64,000 nt of DNA from CBDBFH01 sp965204775 (GTDB lineage Bacteria; Pseudomonadota; Alphaproteobacteria; JAPOUT01; G958296285), in NCBI GenBank assembly GCA_965204775.1, contig CBDBFH010000011.1, forward strand, positions 1 to 64,000. The letters are read 5' to 3'. Both the position numbers and the translations under genes were made by a program. Position 1 is the first letter of the stretch. Each line of letters starts with the position of its first letter. The notes under the pieces are model-generated. The model ran no database searches. It saw nothing but the letters and a program-made list of their open reading frames with translations, and was not told the origin of the DNA. Below are positions 10,161-21,854 of the stretch, in pieces.

Positions 10161-12928
10161 CAGGCGGCGGGGCGGCGCTCGCGGGCCAGCGGATCGGCCG
10201 CCGCCGCGCCCAGGCGCCGCTTCAGCGCCGCATGGCGCGAGGGGCGAATTTTCTGGCCGGTCCCGTCCTTGACATAAAAGACATCGGCCGCCCGCTCGCC
10301 GAAGGTTGCGATATGCGCCGAGACGGTGACCAGGCCCAAATGAAACAACGCGCGGGCCAGCCCATAGAGCAGGCCGGGGCGGTCCAGACAGCTGACTTCG
10401 ATGACGCTGCAATCGGCGGAGGCCTGATTGTCGATGACGATCCGCGGCGCGACGGAAAACGCCTCAAGCCGCCCGGGCGGCGCCGGGCGGGCGGCCAGGA
10501 TGCGGCCCGGGATCAGGCGTCCGGCGAGCACGTCGAGAATCATGCGGCGCAGCCGCTCGATTCGGCGCGGATCGCACAGGGCGCGGCCATTCTCGTCCTG
10601 GACCCAGAAGGCGTCAAAGGCGGCCCCGGTGCGGGCGGTGAAGATTTTGGCGTCGGCCACCCGTAGCCCGGCAACCGCAAAAGCCCCGGCCAGACGCGCA
10701 AACAGACCGGGATGATCGTCGGCGAGAATCAAGATTTCGCTCGCCGCCCGCCCCACATCATCATGGGCGGCAAAGACGAAAGCCCGGCCCGCGCCGGGGC
10801 GCCCCGGACGGGCGAAGCGGCGATACAGACGGGCATGGCGCAGGTGAACGTCCGGTTCCAGCCCGCTCCAATAGGCGTCGGGCAGGAAGGCGAAATAGCC
10901 GGCGCGGCTGTGCGCCGGCCAGCGCGCCAGCGCCGGGGCAAGACGGCGGCGGGCGGCCTGCGCCTCCTGCGCCGATTCCGGCGCGCGCCCGGTCAGGCGG
11001 GCCAGGGTCTGGACATAAAGCGTGCGCAGCAATTGCCCTTTCCAGCCGTTCCAGACGCCGGGGCCGACCGCGCGAATGTCGGCGACGGTCAGGATCAAAA
11101 GCAGCGCCAACCGCTCCGGGGTTTCGACCTGGCGGGCAAAGTCGAGGACGGTTCTGGGATCGGCAATGTCGCGCCGCTGGGCGGTGTCGCTCAGGATCAG
11201 ATGATTCTCGACCAGCCAGGCGGCCAGCCGGGTCTGGCCGGGATCAAAGCCCAGACGCGGCCCCAGCCGTCGGGCGACTTGCGCCCCGATGCGGGAATGA
11301 TCGCCGCCGCGCCCCTTGGCAATGTCATGGAGGAAGACCGCCAGATAGAGCACGGCCCGCGCCGGGGTTCCGGCCAGCCCGGCCATCAAACCGCTGGCCA
11401 GCGGGGCCTCGGCGCGCAACCTGCCCTGTTCGATCCGGGCCAGCTGGCCGACCGCGCGCAACAGATGCTCGTCGGCGGTGTAGTGATGATACATGTTGAA
11501 CTGCATCAAGGCGACGATGCGGCCAAAATCAGGAATGAAGCGGCCCAAAATCCCGGCTTCGTTCATCAGCCGCAAAACGCGTTCGGCGGCTGCCGGGGCG
11601 GTCAAAATCTCGACGAAGAGGCGGTTGGCCTGCGGATCGGCGCGCAAGGCGCGCCCGCTCAGGCCGCGCGCCCGCGCCGCCTGGCGCAAACTGGCCGGAT
11701 GAATGTCCAGATCATGGATCGCCGCGGCATGAAACAGCTGCAAGAGCATGAGCGGGCGCGCCGCCAGACGCTGCTCCGCCCCCGGGCGCAGGGCCAGACG
11801 GCGGCGCTCCAGAACAAAGCCGGGCGGCAGCACGGCTTTTGAGCGCCGCCGCAGCATGGCCGGCAGGCGCAGCAGCGGCTTCTTGTGCTGCTCCTCCAGC
11901 TGGGCGCAAAACAGCCGGGTCAGATCACCGACATATTTGGCGGTGAGAAAATATTTCTTCATGAAGCGCTCGACCGCATCGAGGCCGGGGCGGCGGGCGT
12001 GGAATCCGGCGCGGGCGGCAATCTCCTTCTGGACGTCGAAGGACAGGCGCTCCTCGGCCCGCCCGGTGAGAAAATGCAGATGGCAGCGCACCGCCCAGAG
12101 CAAAGTCTCGCAGCGGCGGAAGCGGCGCTGCTCGGTTTCGGTGAACAGCCCGGCGCGGGCCAGGTCGCCGCCGGTCTCGACCGCGTAGCAATATTTGGCG
12201 ATCCAGATCATGCTCTGCAGATCGCGCAGGCCGCCCTTGCCGTCCTTGACATTGGGCTCGACCAGATAGCGCGACTGGCCCGCCGCCAGATGCCGCCGGT
12301 CGCGCTCGGCCAGTTTGGCCGCGACGAAGGCGCGCGCCCGGCGGGCGCGAATCCGGCGGGCGAAGCGGCGGGCGAAATCGGCGTAAAGCGCCGGGGCGCC
12401 GCACAGGAAGCGCGCATCCAGCAGGCTGGTGCACACCGTCATATCGGCGCGGGCCTGCTGAATGCACAGTTCCGGACGGCGCACGGCATGGCCCGTCTTC
12501 AAGCCCAGATCCCAGAGCATGTAGAGCATGTATTCGATGATCTTTTCGCTCCGGGGCGCAGGCGGGCCGGCCACCAGAAAGAGCAGATCAATGTCGGAGG
12601 CCGGGGCGAGCAGGCCGCGGCCATAGCCGCCGGTGGCGGCCAGCGCCAGGTCCGGGGCCGGGGCCGAATCGGCGCGGGGGAAAATCTCGCAGGCGGCCTG
12701 AAACAAACCGGTGATGATCCGGTCATGACTGCGGCACAGTCCCGCCGCCGCCGCCAGCCCGGCCAGCGGTTTTTGCGCCAGATGCTTTTGCGCCTGGGCG
12801 CGGGCCGCCTCCAGACTTTGCCGGAGCGCGTCCAGCGCATGACGGCGCGCCGCCGGGCTGGCGCCGTCGCGGGTCAGAATGGCTTTCAGGCGCGCCGCTG
12901 GAGCCGGTGCACGGTCAAGCAGAGTCAT
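10160..12928 (-). CDS. glnD: Bifunctional [PII] uridylyltransferase / uridylyl-removing enzyme GlnD
   Basis: Nitrogen sensor that uridylylates PII when glutamine is low and removes UMP when it is high. The 922-residue protein has a nucleotidyltransferase domain with GGYGRG (100-105) and the metal pair D112/D114, the substrate segment VEPNVKDGKGGLRDLQ (about 223-238), an HD hydrolase domain with FLHDIAKG (H534/D535), and two C-terminal ACT domains (about 735-810 and 845-915) that bind glutamine. Its start overlaps the mutS stop by 4 nt. PII and glnA are not in this window. Confidence 0.97.
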   Translation of the reverse strand: MTLLDRAPAPAARLKAILTRDGASPAARRHALDALRQSLEAARAQAQKHLAQKPLAGLAAAAGLCRSHDRIITGLFQAACEIFPRADSAPAPDLALAATGGYGRGLLAPASDIDLLFLVAGPPAPRSEKIIEYMLYMLWDLGLKTGHAVRRPELCIQQARADMTVCTSLLDARFLCGAPALYADFARRFARRIRARRARAFVAAKLAERDRRHLAAGQSRYLVEPNVKDGKGGLRDLQSMIWIAKYCYAVETGGDLARAGLFTETEQRRFRRCETLLWAVRCHLHFLTGRAEERLSFDVQKEIAARAGFHARRPGLDAVERFMKKYFLTAKYVGDLTRLFCAQLEEQHKKPLLRLPAMLRRRSKAVLPPGFVLERRRLALRPGAEQRLAARPLMLLQLFHAAAIHDLDIHPASLRQAARARGLSGRALRADPQANRLFVEILTAPAAAERVLRLMNEAGILGRFIPDFGRIVALMQFNMYHHYTADEHLLRAVGQLARIEQGRLRAEAPLASGLMAGLAGTPARAVLYLAVFLHDIAKGRGGDHSRIGAQVARRLGPRLGFDPGQTRLAAWLVENHLILSDTAQRRDIADPRTVLDFARQVETPERLALLLILTVADIRAVGPGVWNGWKGQLLRTLYVQTLARLTGRAPESAQEAQAARRRLAPALARWPAHSRAGYFAFLPDAYWSGLEPDVHLRHARLYRRFARPGRPGAGRAFVFAAHDDVGRAASEILILADDHPGLFARLAGAFAVAGLRVADAKIFTARTGAAFDAFWVQDENGRALCDPRRIERLRRMILDVLAGRLIPGRILAARPAPPGRLEAFSVAPRIVIDNQASADCSVIEVSCLDRPGLLYGLARALFHLGLVTVSAHIATFGERAADVFYVKDGTGQKIRPSRHAALKRRLGAAAADPLARERRPAA

Positions 12929-15630
12929 CGGACGAGCCGGCGCAGCCGATAGAGGAGATCATGAGCCTGACGCGGGGAGAGCGCATCGGGATCGGTTTGG
13001 CGCAGCACGGCCTCGGCCTCGGAGCGCGGCGCGGCGCGCGGCGGGGGCGGCGCGGCGCGCGGCGACTCGCCCGATTCCAGCGCGGCGAGCAAATCCGCCG
13101 CCCGCGCCAGCACCGCCCCCGGCAGACCGGCCAGCCGCGCCACCTGAACCCCGTAGGAGCGGTCGGCGGCCCCGGCGGCGACCTCATGCAGAAAGATCAC
13201 CGCCCCGTCATGCTCCTCGATCCGCATCGACATATTGGCCAGACCCGGCAGTTTCTCCTCCAGCCGGGTGAGTTCATGGAAATGGGTGGCAAACAGCGCG
13301 CGGGCCCCGATGGCCGAATGCATGTGTTCGACCACCGCCCAGGCCAAAGACAGGCCGTCAAAGGTCGCGGTGCCGCGTCCGATCTCATCAATGACGACAA
13401 AGGCGCGCCGCCCGGCCTGATTGAGAATCGCCGCGGTCTCGACCATCTCGACCATGAAGGTCGATTGGCCCCGGCTCAGTTTGTCGCTCGCCCCGATCCG
13501 GCTGAAGAGGCGGTCGATGATTCCGATCCGCGCCCGGCGCGCCGGCACGAAAGAGCCCATCTGCGCCAGAATCGCGATCAGCGCATTCTGGCGCAAAAAG
13601 GTCGACTTGCCCGCCATATTGGGGCCGGTGACCAGCCAGAGCCGGGCGGCGTCGCCGGCGGCGGCGTCGAGGCGGCAGTCATTGGCGGTAAAACTCCGGC
13701 CGGCGGCCGGATCAAGCGCGGCCTCGACCACCGGATGGCGTCCGCCCTCGATCTGGAAGCGCAAACTGCGGTCGAGGCGCGGGCGGGTGAAGTCTCTTTG
13801 CGCCGCGATCTGGGCCAGCCCGGCGCAGACATCCAGTTCGGCCAGCGCGCGCGCGGCGGCGAAGAGGGTTGGCGCCTGCGCTTCGACCGCCGCGGTCAGA
13901 TCGGCGAAAATCTCCAACTCGCGGGCCAGCGCGCGCGCGCCGGCGCGCAACACTTCGCTGGCCTTGCCGGCCAGCGGCGCGGTCGTGAAACGCATCTGGC
14001 TGGCCAGCGTCTGCCGGTGAATGAAGCGCTCGGACAAGGGCGGTTCCAACAGCCGCGCGCCGGCCGCCGCGGGAACTTCGATATGATAGCCCAGCACGCC
14101 ATTGTGCTTGACCTTGAGGGCGCGCAGCCCGGTCTCACGGATATAGCGGGCCTGCAGGGCGGCGATCTCGCGCCGCGCCGTTCCGGCCTGCTGGCGGTGG
14201 CGGTCCAGCGCGGAATCGAAGCCGGCGGCAATAAAGCCGCCCTCGCGCGCCAGCAGGGGCGGGGCGGCGATCAGGGCGGCGGAAAGTTTCTCCGCCAGGC
14301 GATCGTGCTCGCGCCGCAAATCCGCCAGCGCCCGGGCGATCACCCCGCCCGCCTGATCCGCCCCCGCCGCGTCCAGCAACTGCGCCAAAGCGCCGGCCGC
14401 GGCCAGGCCGTCGCGCAGCGCGGCCAGATCCAGCGGCCCGCCCCGGCCCAGCGCCAGACGCTGCAAGGCACGGGCCATATCGGGGGCGGCGCGCAATCCG
14501 GCGCGGGTTTTGGCGCGCAACTCTTCGCGCTCCAGAAAAAAGGCCAGCCCGTCCTGCCGTGCGCCGATCTCCTCCGGATCGGTCAGCGGGGCGCAGAGCC
14601 GCTCGGCCAGCAGCCGCCCGCCGGGGCCGGTGACGGTTCGGTCGATCGCCCAGAGCAGGCTGCCGTGACGCTGGCCGGAGGAAGAGCGGATCAGTTCCAG
14701 TCCGGCATAGGCGGCGGCATTGATCTGCATGGTCCGGCCCGGCGCTTCCAGCCGCGGCGGCTTGAGGCGCGGCGCAGCGCCGGCTTGAGTCAGCTGCACG
14801 TAATCCAGCAGCGCGCCGCAGGCGGCCTGAACCTGTGCGGGAAAATCGCCGAAGGCGGCCAGATCCGCCACCCCCAGCGCTTCGCGCAGCCGCAGGGCGG
14901 CCTTGCCGGACTCAAAGGCGCGGGCGGGCAGACCGGTATGCGGCGCGGAGTCCAGAAACGGGGCCAGCCAGTCCGGAAGATCGGCGGCCAGCGTCTCGGG
15001 CAAAAGAAGCTCACCGGGAGACAGCCGGGCCAATTCCGCGGCCAGATCCTGCGCCCCGGCGGGCCGGGCATAAAAATCACCGGTCGAAATATCGGCCCAG
15101 GCCAGCCCCCACAGCTGCGCCCCGGCGGCGGGCGGCGCCAGCGCCGCCAGATAATTATGCGCCCGCGCCGGCAACAGAGCCTCTTCGGTGACCGTCCCGG
15201 AGGTGACCACCCGCACGACCGCCCGGCGCAGCGGACCACGCCGGGCGGCGTCGGGCTGCTCCATCTGTTCGCAGACCGCAACCCGATGTCCGGCACGAAT
15301 CAATTTCTGCATATAGCTGTCGGCGGCATGAACCGGAACGCCGCACATCGGCACCGCCCGGCCCAGATGCCTGCCCCGCCGGGTCAGGGCAATGTCCAGC
15401 GCGGCGGCGGCGGTTTTGGCGTCGTCGAAGAATAACTCATAGAAGTCGCCCATCCGGTAGAAGAGCAGGCAGCCGGGATGTTCGCGCTTGATTTGCAAAT
15501 ATTGGGCCATCATCGGCGTCGCCGCGCCCGCCGCCGCCGGGGCGGAGGGCCGGCGCGCCGGGGCGGCGGCCTCCTGCCCGGCGAACAGGTCGCGCGCCGC
15601 GCCGGCTTCTTGCGCTTTGATTCCGGTCAT
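12925..15630 (-). CDS. mutS: DNA mismatch repair protein MutS
   Basis: Mismatch-recognition ATPase of about 901 residues. The mismatch-binding motif GDFYELF lies near the N-terminus in YRMGDFYELFFDDA, Walker A GPNMAGKST is at about 669-677, and the signature DEIGRGTATFDG follows. I chose ATG at 15630 (MTGIKAQEAG). An in-frame GTG at 15699 would add 23 Arg/Gly-rich residues, and MMAQYLQIK further in is also possible. It is the first gene of the minus-strand run that continues to lnt and is divergent from maeB (161-bp gap). Confidence 0.97.
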   Translation of the reverse strand: MTGIKAQEAGAARDLFAGQEAAAPARRPSAPAAAGAATPMMAQYLQIKREHPGCLLFYRMGDFYELFFDDAKTAAAALDIALTRRGRHLGRAVPMCGVPVHAADSYMQKLIRAGHRVAVCEQMEQPDAARRGPLRRAVVRVVTSGTVTEEALLPARAHNYLAALAPPAAGAQLWGLAWADISTGDFYARPAGAQDLAAELARLSPGELLLPETLAADLPDWLAPFLDSAPHTGLPARAFESGKAALRLREALGVADLAAFGDFPAQVQAACGALLDYVQLTQAGAAPRLKPPRLEAPGRTMQINAAAYAGLELIRSSSGQRHGSLLWAIDRTVTGPGGRLLAERLCAPLTDPEEIGARQDGLAFFLEREELRAKTRAGLRAAPDMARALQRLALGRGGPLDLAALRDGLAAAGALAQLLDAAGADQAGGVIARALADLRREHDRLAEKLSAALIAAPPLLAREGGFIAAGFDSALDRHRQQAGTARREIAALQARYIRETGLRALKVKHNGVLGYHIEVPAAAGARLLEPPLSERFIHRQTLASQMRFTTAPLAGKASEVLRAGARALARELEIFADLTAAVEAQAPTLFAAARALAELDVCAGLAQIAAQRDFTRPRLDRSLRFQIEGGRHPVVEAALDPAAGRSFTANDCRLDAAAGDAARLWLVTGPNMAGKSTFLRQNALIAILAQMGSFVPARRARIGIIDRLFSRIGASDKLSRGQSTFMVEMVETAAILNQAGRRAFVVIDEIGRGTATFDGLSLAWAVVEHMHSAIGARALFATHFHELTRLEEKLPGLANMSMRIEEHDGAVIFLHEVAAGAADRSYGVQVARLAGLPGAVLARAADLLAALESGESPRAAPPPPRAAPRSEAEAVLRQTDPDALSPRQAHDLLYRLRRLVR

Positions 15631-15791
15631 GGACGGCAGGTCCGGCGACGCCTCCCCTCCGGCGCGGCGTCCGATGCGCCGCCGCCTTCGCCCGTCCACT
15701 ATAGACGGGCCGCCGCTTGTCTTCCACCGGGCGGAAGCCTACAAAGGCCGCACCGGGCGGGCAGCGGCCCGGCAGGCGCAGGGAGCAGAGC

Positions 15792-18071
<2,280 letters not shown>

Positions 18072-18074
18072 AAA

Positions 18075-18098
18075 GAAGCCGCCTCTCAAAACGGCTTC
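18075..18098. terminator. Hairpin between convergent maeB and comM
   Basis: GAAGCCG (18075-18081) and CGGCTTC (18092-18098) form a 7-bp stem with a 10-nt loop in the 25-bp gap, reaching the comM stop codon. Position suggests a shared bidirectional terminator or convergent-gene boundary, but no clear U-run follows on either strand. Confidence 0.45.
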
Positions 18099-19635
18099 AA
18101 GCCGCCATGCCGCCCAAAGCGGGCAGGCGGCGATAGGCCAGCGCATTTTTCAGTTCTTCGGGTCCGGGCCGGGCGATTCCCTCAAGATCAGCGATGGTGC
18201 GCGCAACCCGCAAGACCCGGTGCATGCCGCGCGCGGTCAGGCCCATCTTGCGGGCCTGCTCGGCCAGTTCGCTCAGTGGCGCCCGCGCCGGGCCGGCCTC
18301 GGCCAGAGATTCGCTGTCAATATCGGCGTTGAGAAAGCCCTGCGCCTCTTCGCCCTGCGGATGCCGGGCGGCCTGGCGGGCGCGGGCGGCGGCGACTCTT
18401 TCGGCAACCTGCCGGCTCGACTCGCCGTCGGCAGGAAGGGTCAAGGCGTCGGGCGGAACCGGCGGCACCTCAATGACCAGATCGATCCGGTCCAGCAACG
18501 GCCCCGACAGGCGCGCCTGATAGTCGCGCGCGCAGCGCGGCACCCGCCCGCAGTGGCGGGACGGATCGCCGGCATAGCCGCAGCGGCACGGATTCATCGC
18601 CGCGACCAGCTGGAAGCGGGCCGGATAGGTGATATGCATCCGCGCCCGGGCGACCGCCGCCAGCCCGGTCTCCAGCGGCTGGCGCAAGGCGTCGAGCACG
18701 GCGCGGGGGAATTCCGGCAATTCGTCCAGAAACAGGACGCCGCGATGGGCCAGCGCCACTTCGCCGGGCCGGGCCAGTGGGCCGCCGCCGATCATCGCCG
18801 CCATGCTGGCCGAATGATGCGGGGCGCGAAAGGCGCGGCCCCGCTTCAAGACGCCGCCGCTCATCTCGCCGGCCAGACTGGCGATCATCGCCGTTTGCAG
18901 GGCCTCGCGCGGGGTCAGCGGCGGGAGCAGGCCGGGCAGACAGGCGGCCAGCATCGACTTGCCCGCGCCGGGCGGACCGATCATCAGCATATTGTGTCCG
19001 CCGGCGGCGGCGATTTCCAGCGCCCGCTTGGCGCTGTGCTGGCGGCGCACCGCGCGCAGCTCCTGCGCCGGAGCGTCGCTCTCCTCAACCGCGCCGCGCG
19101 CGGGCGGCGACAAAATCTGCCGGCCCTTGAAGTGATTGACCGCCTGCAACAAAGAGGCCGGGGCGATCAGACCGTCGCGCTCCCCCAGCCCCGACCAGGC
19201 GGCTTCTGCGCCGCAGGATTCGGGGCAGACAAAGTCCAGACCCAGATCGAAGGCGGCCATCGCGGCGGGCAGGGCGCCGGGCACCGCGGCCAGCGAGCCG
19301 TCGAGGCCCAATTCGCCCAAAGCCATCCGGCGCGACAGCTGCGCCGCCGGAATCACCTCCATCGCCGCCAGCAGGCCCAGCGCAATCGGCAGATCGAAAT
19401 GACTGCCCTCCTTGGGAAGATCGGCGGGGGCGAGATTAACCGTCAGCCTTTTGGGCGGAAGGCCCAGGCCGATGGCGCTCAAGGCGGCGCGGACCCGCTC
19501 GCGGCTCTCGGCAACCGCCTTGTCGGGCAGGCCGACAATCGTAAAGGAGGGCAGGCCGGAGCCGATATGCACCTGCACATCAACCGGGCGCGCCGCCAGC
19601 CCTTGAAAGGCGGCGGTGTGAATCCGGGCGATCAC
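18097..19635 (-). CDS. comM: YifB/ComM-family Mg-chelatase-like AAA+ ATPase
   Basis: AAA+ helicase-like protein of 512 residues. ComM promotes branch migration during natural transformation, but most bacteria carrying it are not known to be competent. The N-terminal ChlI domain (SGLPSFTIVGLPDKAVAESRE) precedes Walker A GPPGAGKSM at about 220, the helix LFLDELPEFPR, and a C-terminal Mg_chelatase_C domain. A zinc-finger-like CRCGYAGDPSRHCGRVPRC stretch is visible. Its start overlaps the gshB stop by 4 nt. Confidence 0.93.
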   Translation of the reverse strand: MIARIHTAAFQGLAARPVDVQVHIGSGLPSFTIVGLPDKAVAESRERVRAALSAIGLGLPPKRLTVNLAPADLPKEGSHFDLPIALGLLAAMEVIPAAQLSRRMALGELGLDGSLAAVPGALPAAMAAFDLGLDFVCPESCGAEAAWSGLGERDGLIAPASLLQAVNHFKGRQILSPPARGAVEESDAPAQELRAVRRQHSAKRALEIAAAGGHNMLMIGPPGAGKSMLAACLPGLLPPLTPREALQTAMIASLAGEMSGGVLKRGRAFRAPHHSASMAAMIGGGPLARPGEVALAHRGVLFLDELPEFPRAVLDALRQPLETGLAAVARARMHITYPARFQLVAAMNPCRCGYAGDPSRHCGRVPRCARDYQARLSGPLLDRIDLVIEVPPVPPDALTLPADGESSRQVAERVAAARARQAARHPQGEEAQGFLNADIDSESLAEAGPARAPLSELAEQARKMGLTARGMHRVLRVARTIADLEGIARPGPEELKNALAYRRLPALGGMAA

Positions 19636-20582
19636 GCCCGCCCGTCTCCGGCCAGCCGGGCCTCGATCGCATCCCAGAACAGGGCGGCGATATCCGGCCC
19701 TCCTTCCCGCGCAATCTCGCGCAGGCCGGTCGGCGAGGTCACATTGATCTCGGTCAGCCAGCCGCCGATCACGTCGATCCCGGCCAAGATCAGGCCGCGC
19801 GCCCGCAGTTCGGGGCCCAGCGCAGCGCAGATTTCCTCCTCGCGTGGCGAGAGTTCCGCCAGAACCGCCCGGCCCCCGGCGCGCATATTGGCCCGCGCCT
19901 CGCCCGGCTGCGGCAGCCGGTTGAGCGCCCCCACCGGCTTGCCCTCCAGCATCACAATGCGCTTGTCGCCCGCGCGCACTTGCGGCAGATAGGCCTGCAT
20001 CACCAGCGCGGTGCGGTAATGGGCCAGCATCATGTCGATCAGGCCATTGGCGTTCTCATCGCCGGGGCGCAGGCGCTGAATCCCCTCGCCGCCGCCGCCG
20101 TAAAGCGGCTTGAGAACAACCTCCCCGGTCCGGCGATGGAAATCACGCAGCGCCGCGCCGTCGGCGCTGATCAGGGTCGGCGGCATCAGACCGGCAAAGC
20201 GGGCGCAAAGCAGTTTCTCCGGCGCGTTGCGCACCCCCGCCGGATCATTGACCACCAAAGTCTCCGGCTGCACATGCTCCAACAAATGGGTGGCGGTGAT
20301 ATAGGCCAGGTCGAAGGGCGGGTCCTGGCGCATCAAGATCAGGTCCATGCTGCGCAGCGCGATGAGCGCGCGCTCCCCGGCCTCGACATGGCGGCCCGGC
20401 GCGTCGCGCAGGCGCACCGCGCGCAGGCGCGCCGACAAGACCCCGTCCGCCAGTTGCAGCGCGGGCGGCTCGTAGACCAGAAGATCAATACCGCGCCTTT
20501 GCGCTTCCAGCGCAAGAGCGAAAGTCGTATCGCCCTGAATGGCGATTCGCTCAATCGGGTTCATCTGGATCGCGACGCGCAT
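19632..20582 (-). CDS. gshB: Glutathione synthetase
   Basis: ATP-grasp ligase joining gamma-glutamylcysteine and glycine to make glutathione. The 316-residue protein starts MRVAIQMNPIERI. The family segments ILMRQDPPFDLAYI, VNDPAGVRNAPEKL, VLKPLYGGGGEGI and the C-terminal INVTSPTGLREI are all present. ATG at 20582 overlaps the yraN stop as TGATG; an open upstream extension lies inside yraN and rsmI. The rsmI-yraN-gshB order is typical of alphaproteobacteria. Confidence 0.97.
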   Translation of the reverse strand: MRVAIQMNPIERIAIQGDTTFALALEAQRRGIDLLVYEPPALQLADGVLSARLRAVRLRDAPGRHVEAGERALIALRSMDLILMRQDPPFDLAYITATHLLEHVQPETLVVNDPAGVRNAPEKLLCARFAGLMPPTLISADGAALRDFHRRTGEVVLKPLYGGGGEGIQRLRPGDENANGLIDMMLAHYRTALVMQAYLPQVRAGDKRIVMLEGKPVGALNRLPQPGEARANMRAGGRAVLAELSPREEEICAALGPELRARGLILAGIDVIGGWLTEINVTSPTGLREIAREGGPDIAALFWDAIEARLAGDGRA

Positions 20583-20968
20583 CAGCCGCGCCCGGCGGGG
20601 CGAAAGGCGTCGGCCAGGTGCACCGGCAGCCGCCAGGGGCGAATCAGGATCGCGTCGAAGCGCCCGCGCCAGCCGCCGGGCAAAGCCGCCCGGGCCGCGA
20701 ACAGGCGGGCGGCGCGTTCGATTCGCTTTTGTTGCCGCATGGTCAGCGCCTCCCCCGGCCGGGCCGCCTGCGCCTTGACCTCGACGAAGATCACCAGCCG
20801 CCCCCGGCGGGCAATAATATCGATTTCTCCCTGCCGTGTCCTGTAGCGCCGGGCGAGCGGCCAAAACCCCTTGGCCAGCAGCCAGATCAAGGCGATGTGC
20901 TCGCCGCGCCGCCCGCGGCGAAAGGCCCGCAGGCCGCGAAGACGGCGCGCGGCGGGGGGTTTCGTCAC
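20582..20968 (-). CDS. yraN: YraN/UPF0102-family predicted endonuclease
   Basis: Small protein of 128 residues with the PD-(D/E)xK-like core GEIDIIARRG...FVEVKAQ, in which the Asp and the ExK are the expected catalytic residues. No biochemical role is firmly established for the family. GTG at 20968 overlaps the rsmI stop in a GTGA arrangement, giving a normal YraN length. Confidence 0.9.
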   Translation of the reverse strand: MTKPPAARRLRGLRAFRRGRRGEHIALIWLLAKGFWPLARRYRTRQGEIDIIARRGRLVIFVEVKAQAARPGEALTMRQQKRIERAARLFAARAALPGGWRGRFDAILIRPWRLPVHLADAFRPAGRG

Positions 20969-21705
20969 CGGCTCGTGTCCGGCGGCAGGCCGGATTCGGC
21001 GGCGGCCAGAATGACGACCTCGCCCCGGGGCCGGTGGGCGGGATCGGCGTAAAAGGCGGCGAGTTCGGCAAGGGAGGCGCGGCGCGCCTCCTCGAAGCGT
21101 TTGGTGATCTCGCGCACGACCGCGCCCGGGCGCGCCGGCCACAGGCTGGCCATCTCCGCCAGACTTGCCGGCAGACGCCGGGCCGATTCGAAAAGAATCA
21201 AGGTGCCCGGGGCTTCGGCCAGCGCGCGCAAGGCGCGGCGGCGGGCCGAAGGCCGGGGCGGCAGGAAGCCGGCAAAGGTGAAGCGGTCGGGCGGCAGACC
21301 CGACAGCTGAAGCGCCGGCAGCAGGCTGCACGGCCCCGGCAGGGCGTGAACCGCAATCCCGTCTTGGAGCGCCGCGCGGACCAGTTTGTAGCCGGGATCG
21401 CACAGCAGCGGGGTGCCGCCGTCGCTGGTCAGGGCAATTGCGGCGCGCGCGCGCAGATGCGCGAGAATCCGGGCGCGCCAGCCGGGCCGGCTGTGATCGT
21501 GATAGGCGCGCAAGGGAGGCAACGGCAGATCATGGATCGCATAAAGACGCCGGGTCACGCGCGTATCCTCGCACAAGACCAGATCGGCCCCGGCCAGCAC
21601 ATCCAGCGCGCGCAAGGTGATGTCGCGGGCCGCGCCAATCGGGGTCGGGACCAGATAAAGGCCGGGAGCAAGAGGGTCCGGGCCGGACTTCGCGGGCCTT
21701 GTCAT
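20965..21705 (-). CDS. rsmI: 16S rRNA (cytidine-1402-2'-O) methyltransferase RsmI
   Basis: SAM-dependent tetrapyrrole-methylase-fold enzyme. The 246-residue protein begins with the family motif LYLVPTPIGAARDITLRALDVL and has LTSDGGTPLLCDPG and FAGFLPPRP later. ATG at 21705 is preceded by AGAAGGAAG, a good Shine-Dalgarno sequence; in-frame upstream ATGs at 21735 and 21753 are less well placed. It is divergent from lppC, a conserved alphaproteobacterial pairing. Confidence 0.96.
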   Translation of the reverse strand: MTRPAKSGPDPLAPGLYLVPTPIGAARDITLRALDVLAGADLVLCEDTRVTRRLYAIHDLPLPPLRAYHDHSRPGWRARILAHLRARAAIALTSDGGTPLLCDPGYKLVRAALQDGIAVHALPGPCSLLPALQLSGLPPDRFTFAGFLPPRPSARRRALRALAEAPGTLILFESARRLPASLAEMASLWPARPGAVVREITKRFEEARRASLAELAAFYADPAHRPRGEVVILAAAESGLPPDTSR

Positions 21706-21814
21706 GCGCGCTTCCTTCTCGTTCCACTCCTTCATCGCGTCAGATATGCGCATTGGACAGATCGGCCCTGTTTGAGGCGCCGGCGCGGGGGCTGTCCTGC
21801 CGGAGCACTTTATG

Positions 21815-21846
21815 GCATTTTGGGAAGCATTTTGACGGGCATTTTG
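21815..21846 (+). repeat. Three phased GCATTTTG repeats ahead of lppC
   Basis: The octamer GCATTTTG occurs at 21815-21822, 21827-21834 and 21839-21846, exactly 12 bp apart. A degenerate GCACTT lies at 21805. The last copy ends 8 bp before the lppC ATG and runs into its GAGG Shine-Dalgarno sequence. The spacing suggests a binding array for a regulator or an RNA element, in the gap between divergent rsmI and lppC. Confidence 0.6.
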
Positions 21847-21854
21847 AGGCGGCG

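Noticed and set aside
12907..15435. 842-codon plus-strand open frame opposite mutS
   Set aside because: No recognisable domain; mutS on the minus strand has complete catalytic motifs.
15631..15791. Promoter pair between mutS and maeB
   Set aside because: TATAGT-like and AGACA-like words occur but only 14 bp apart; not enough to annotate.
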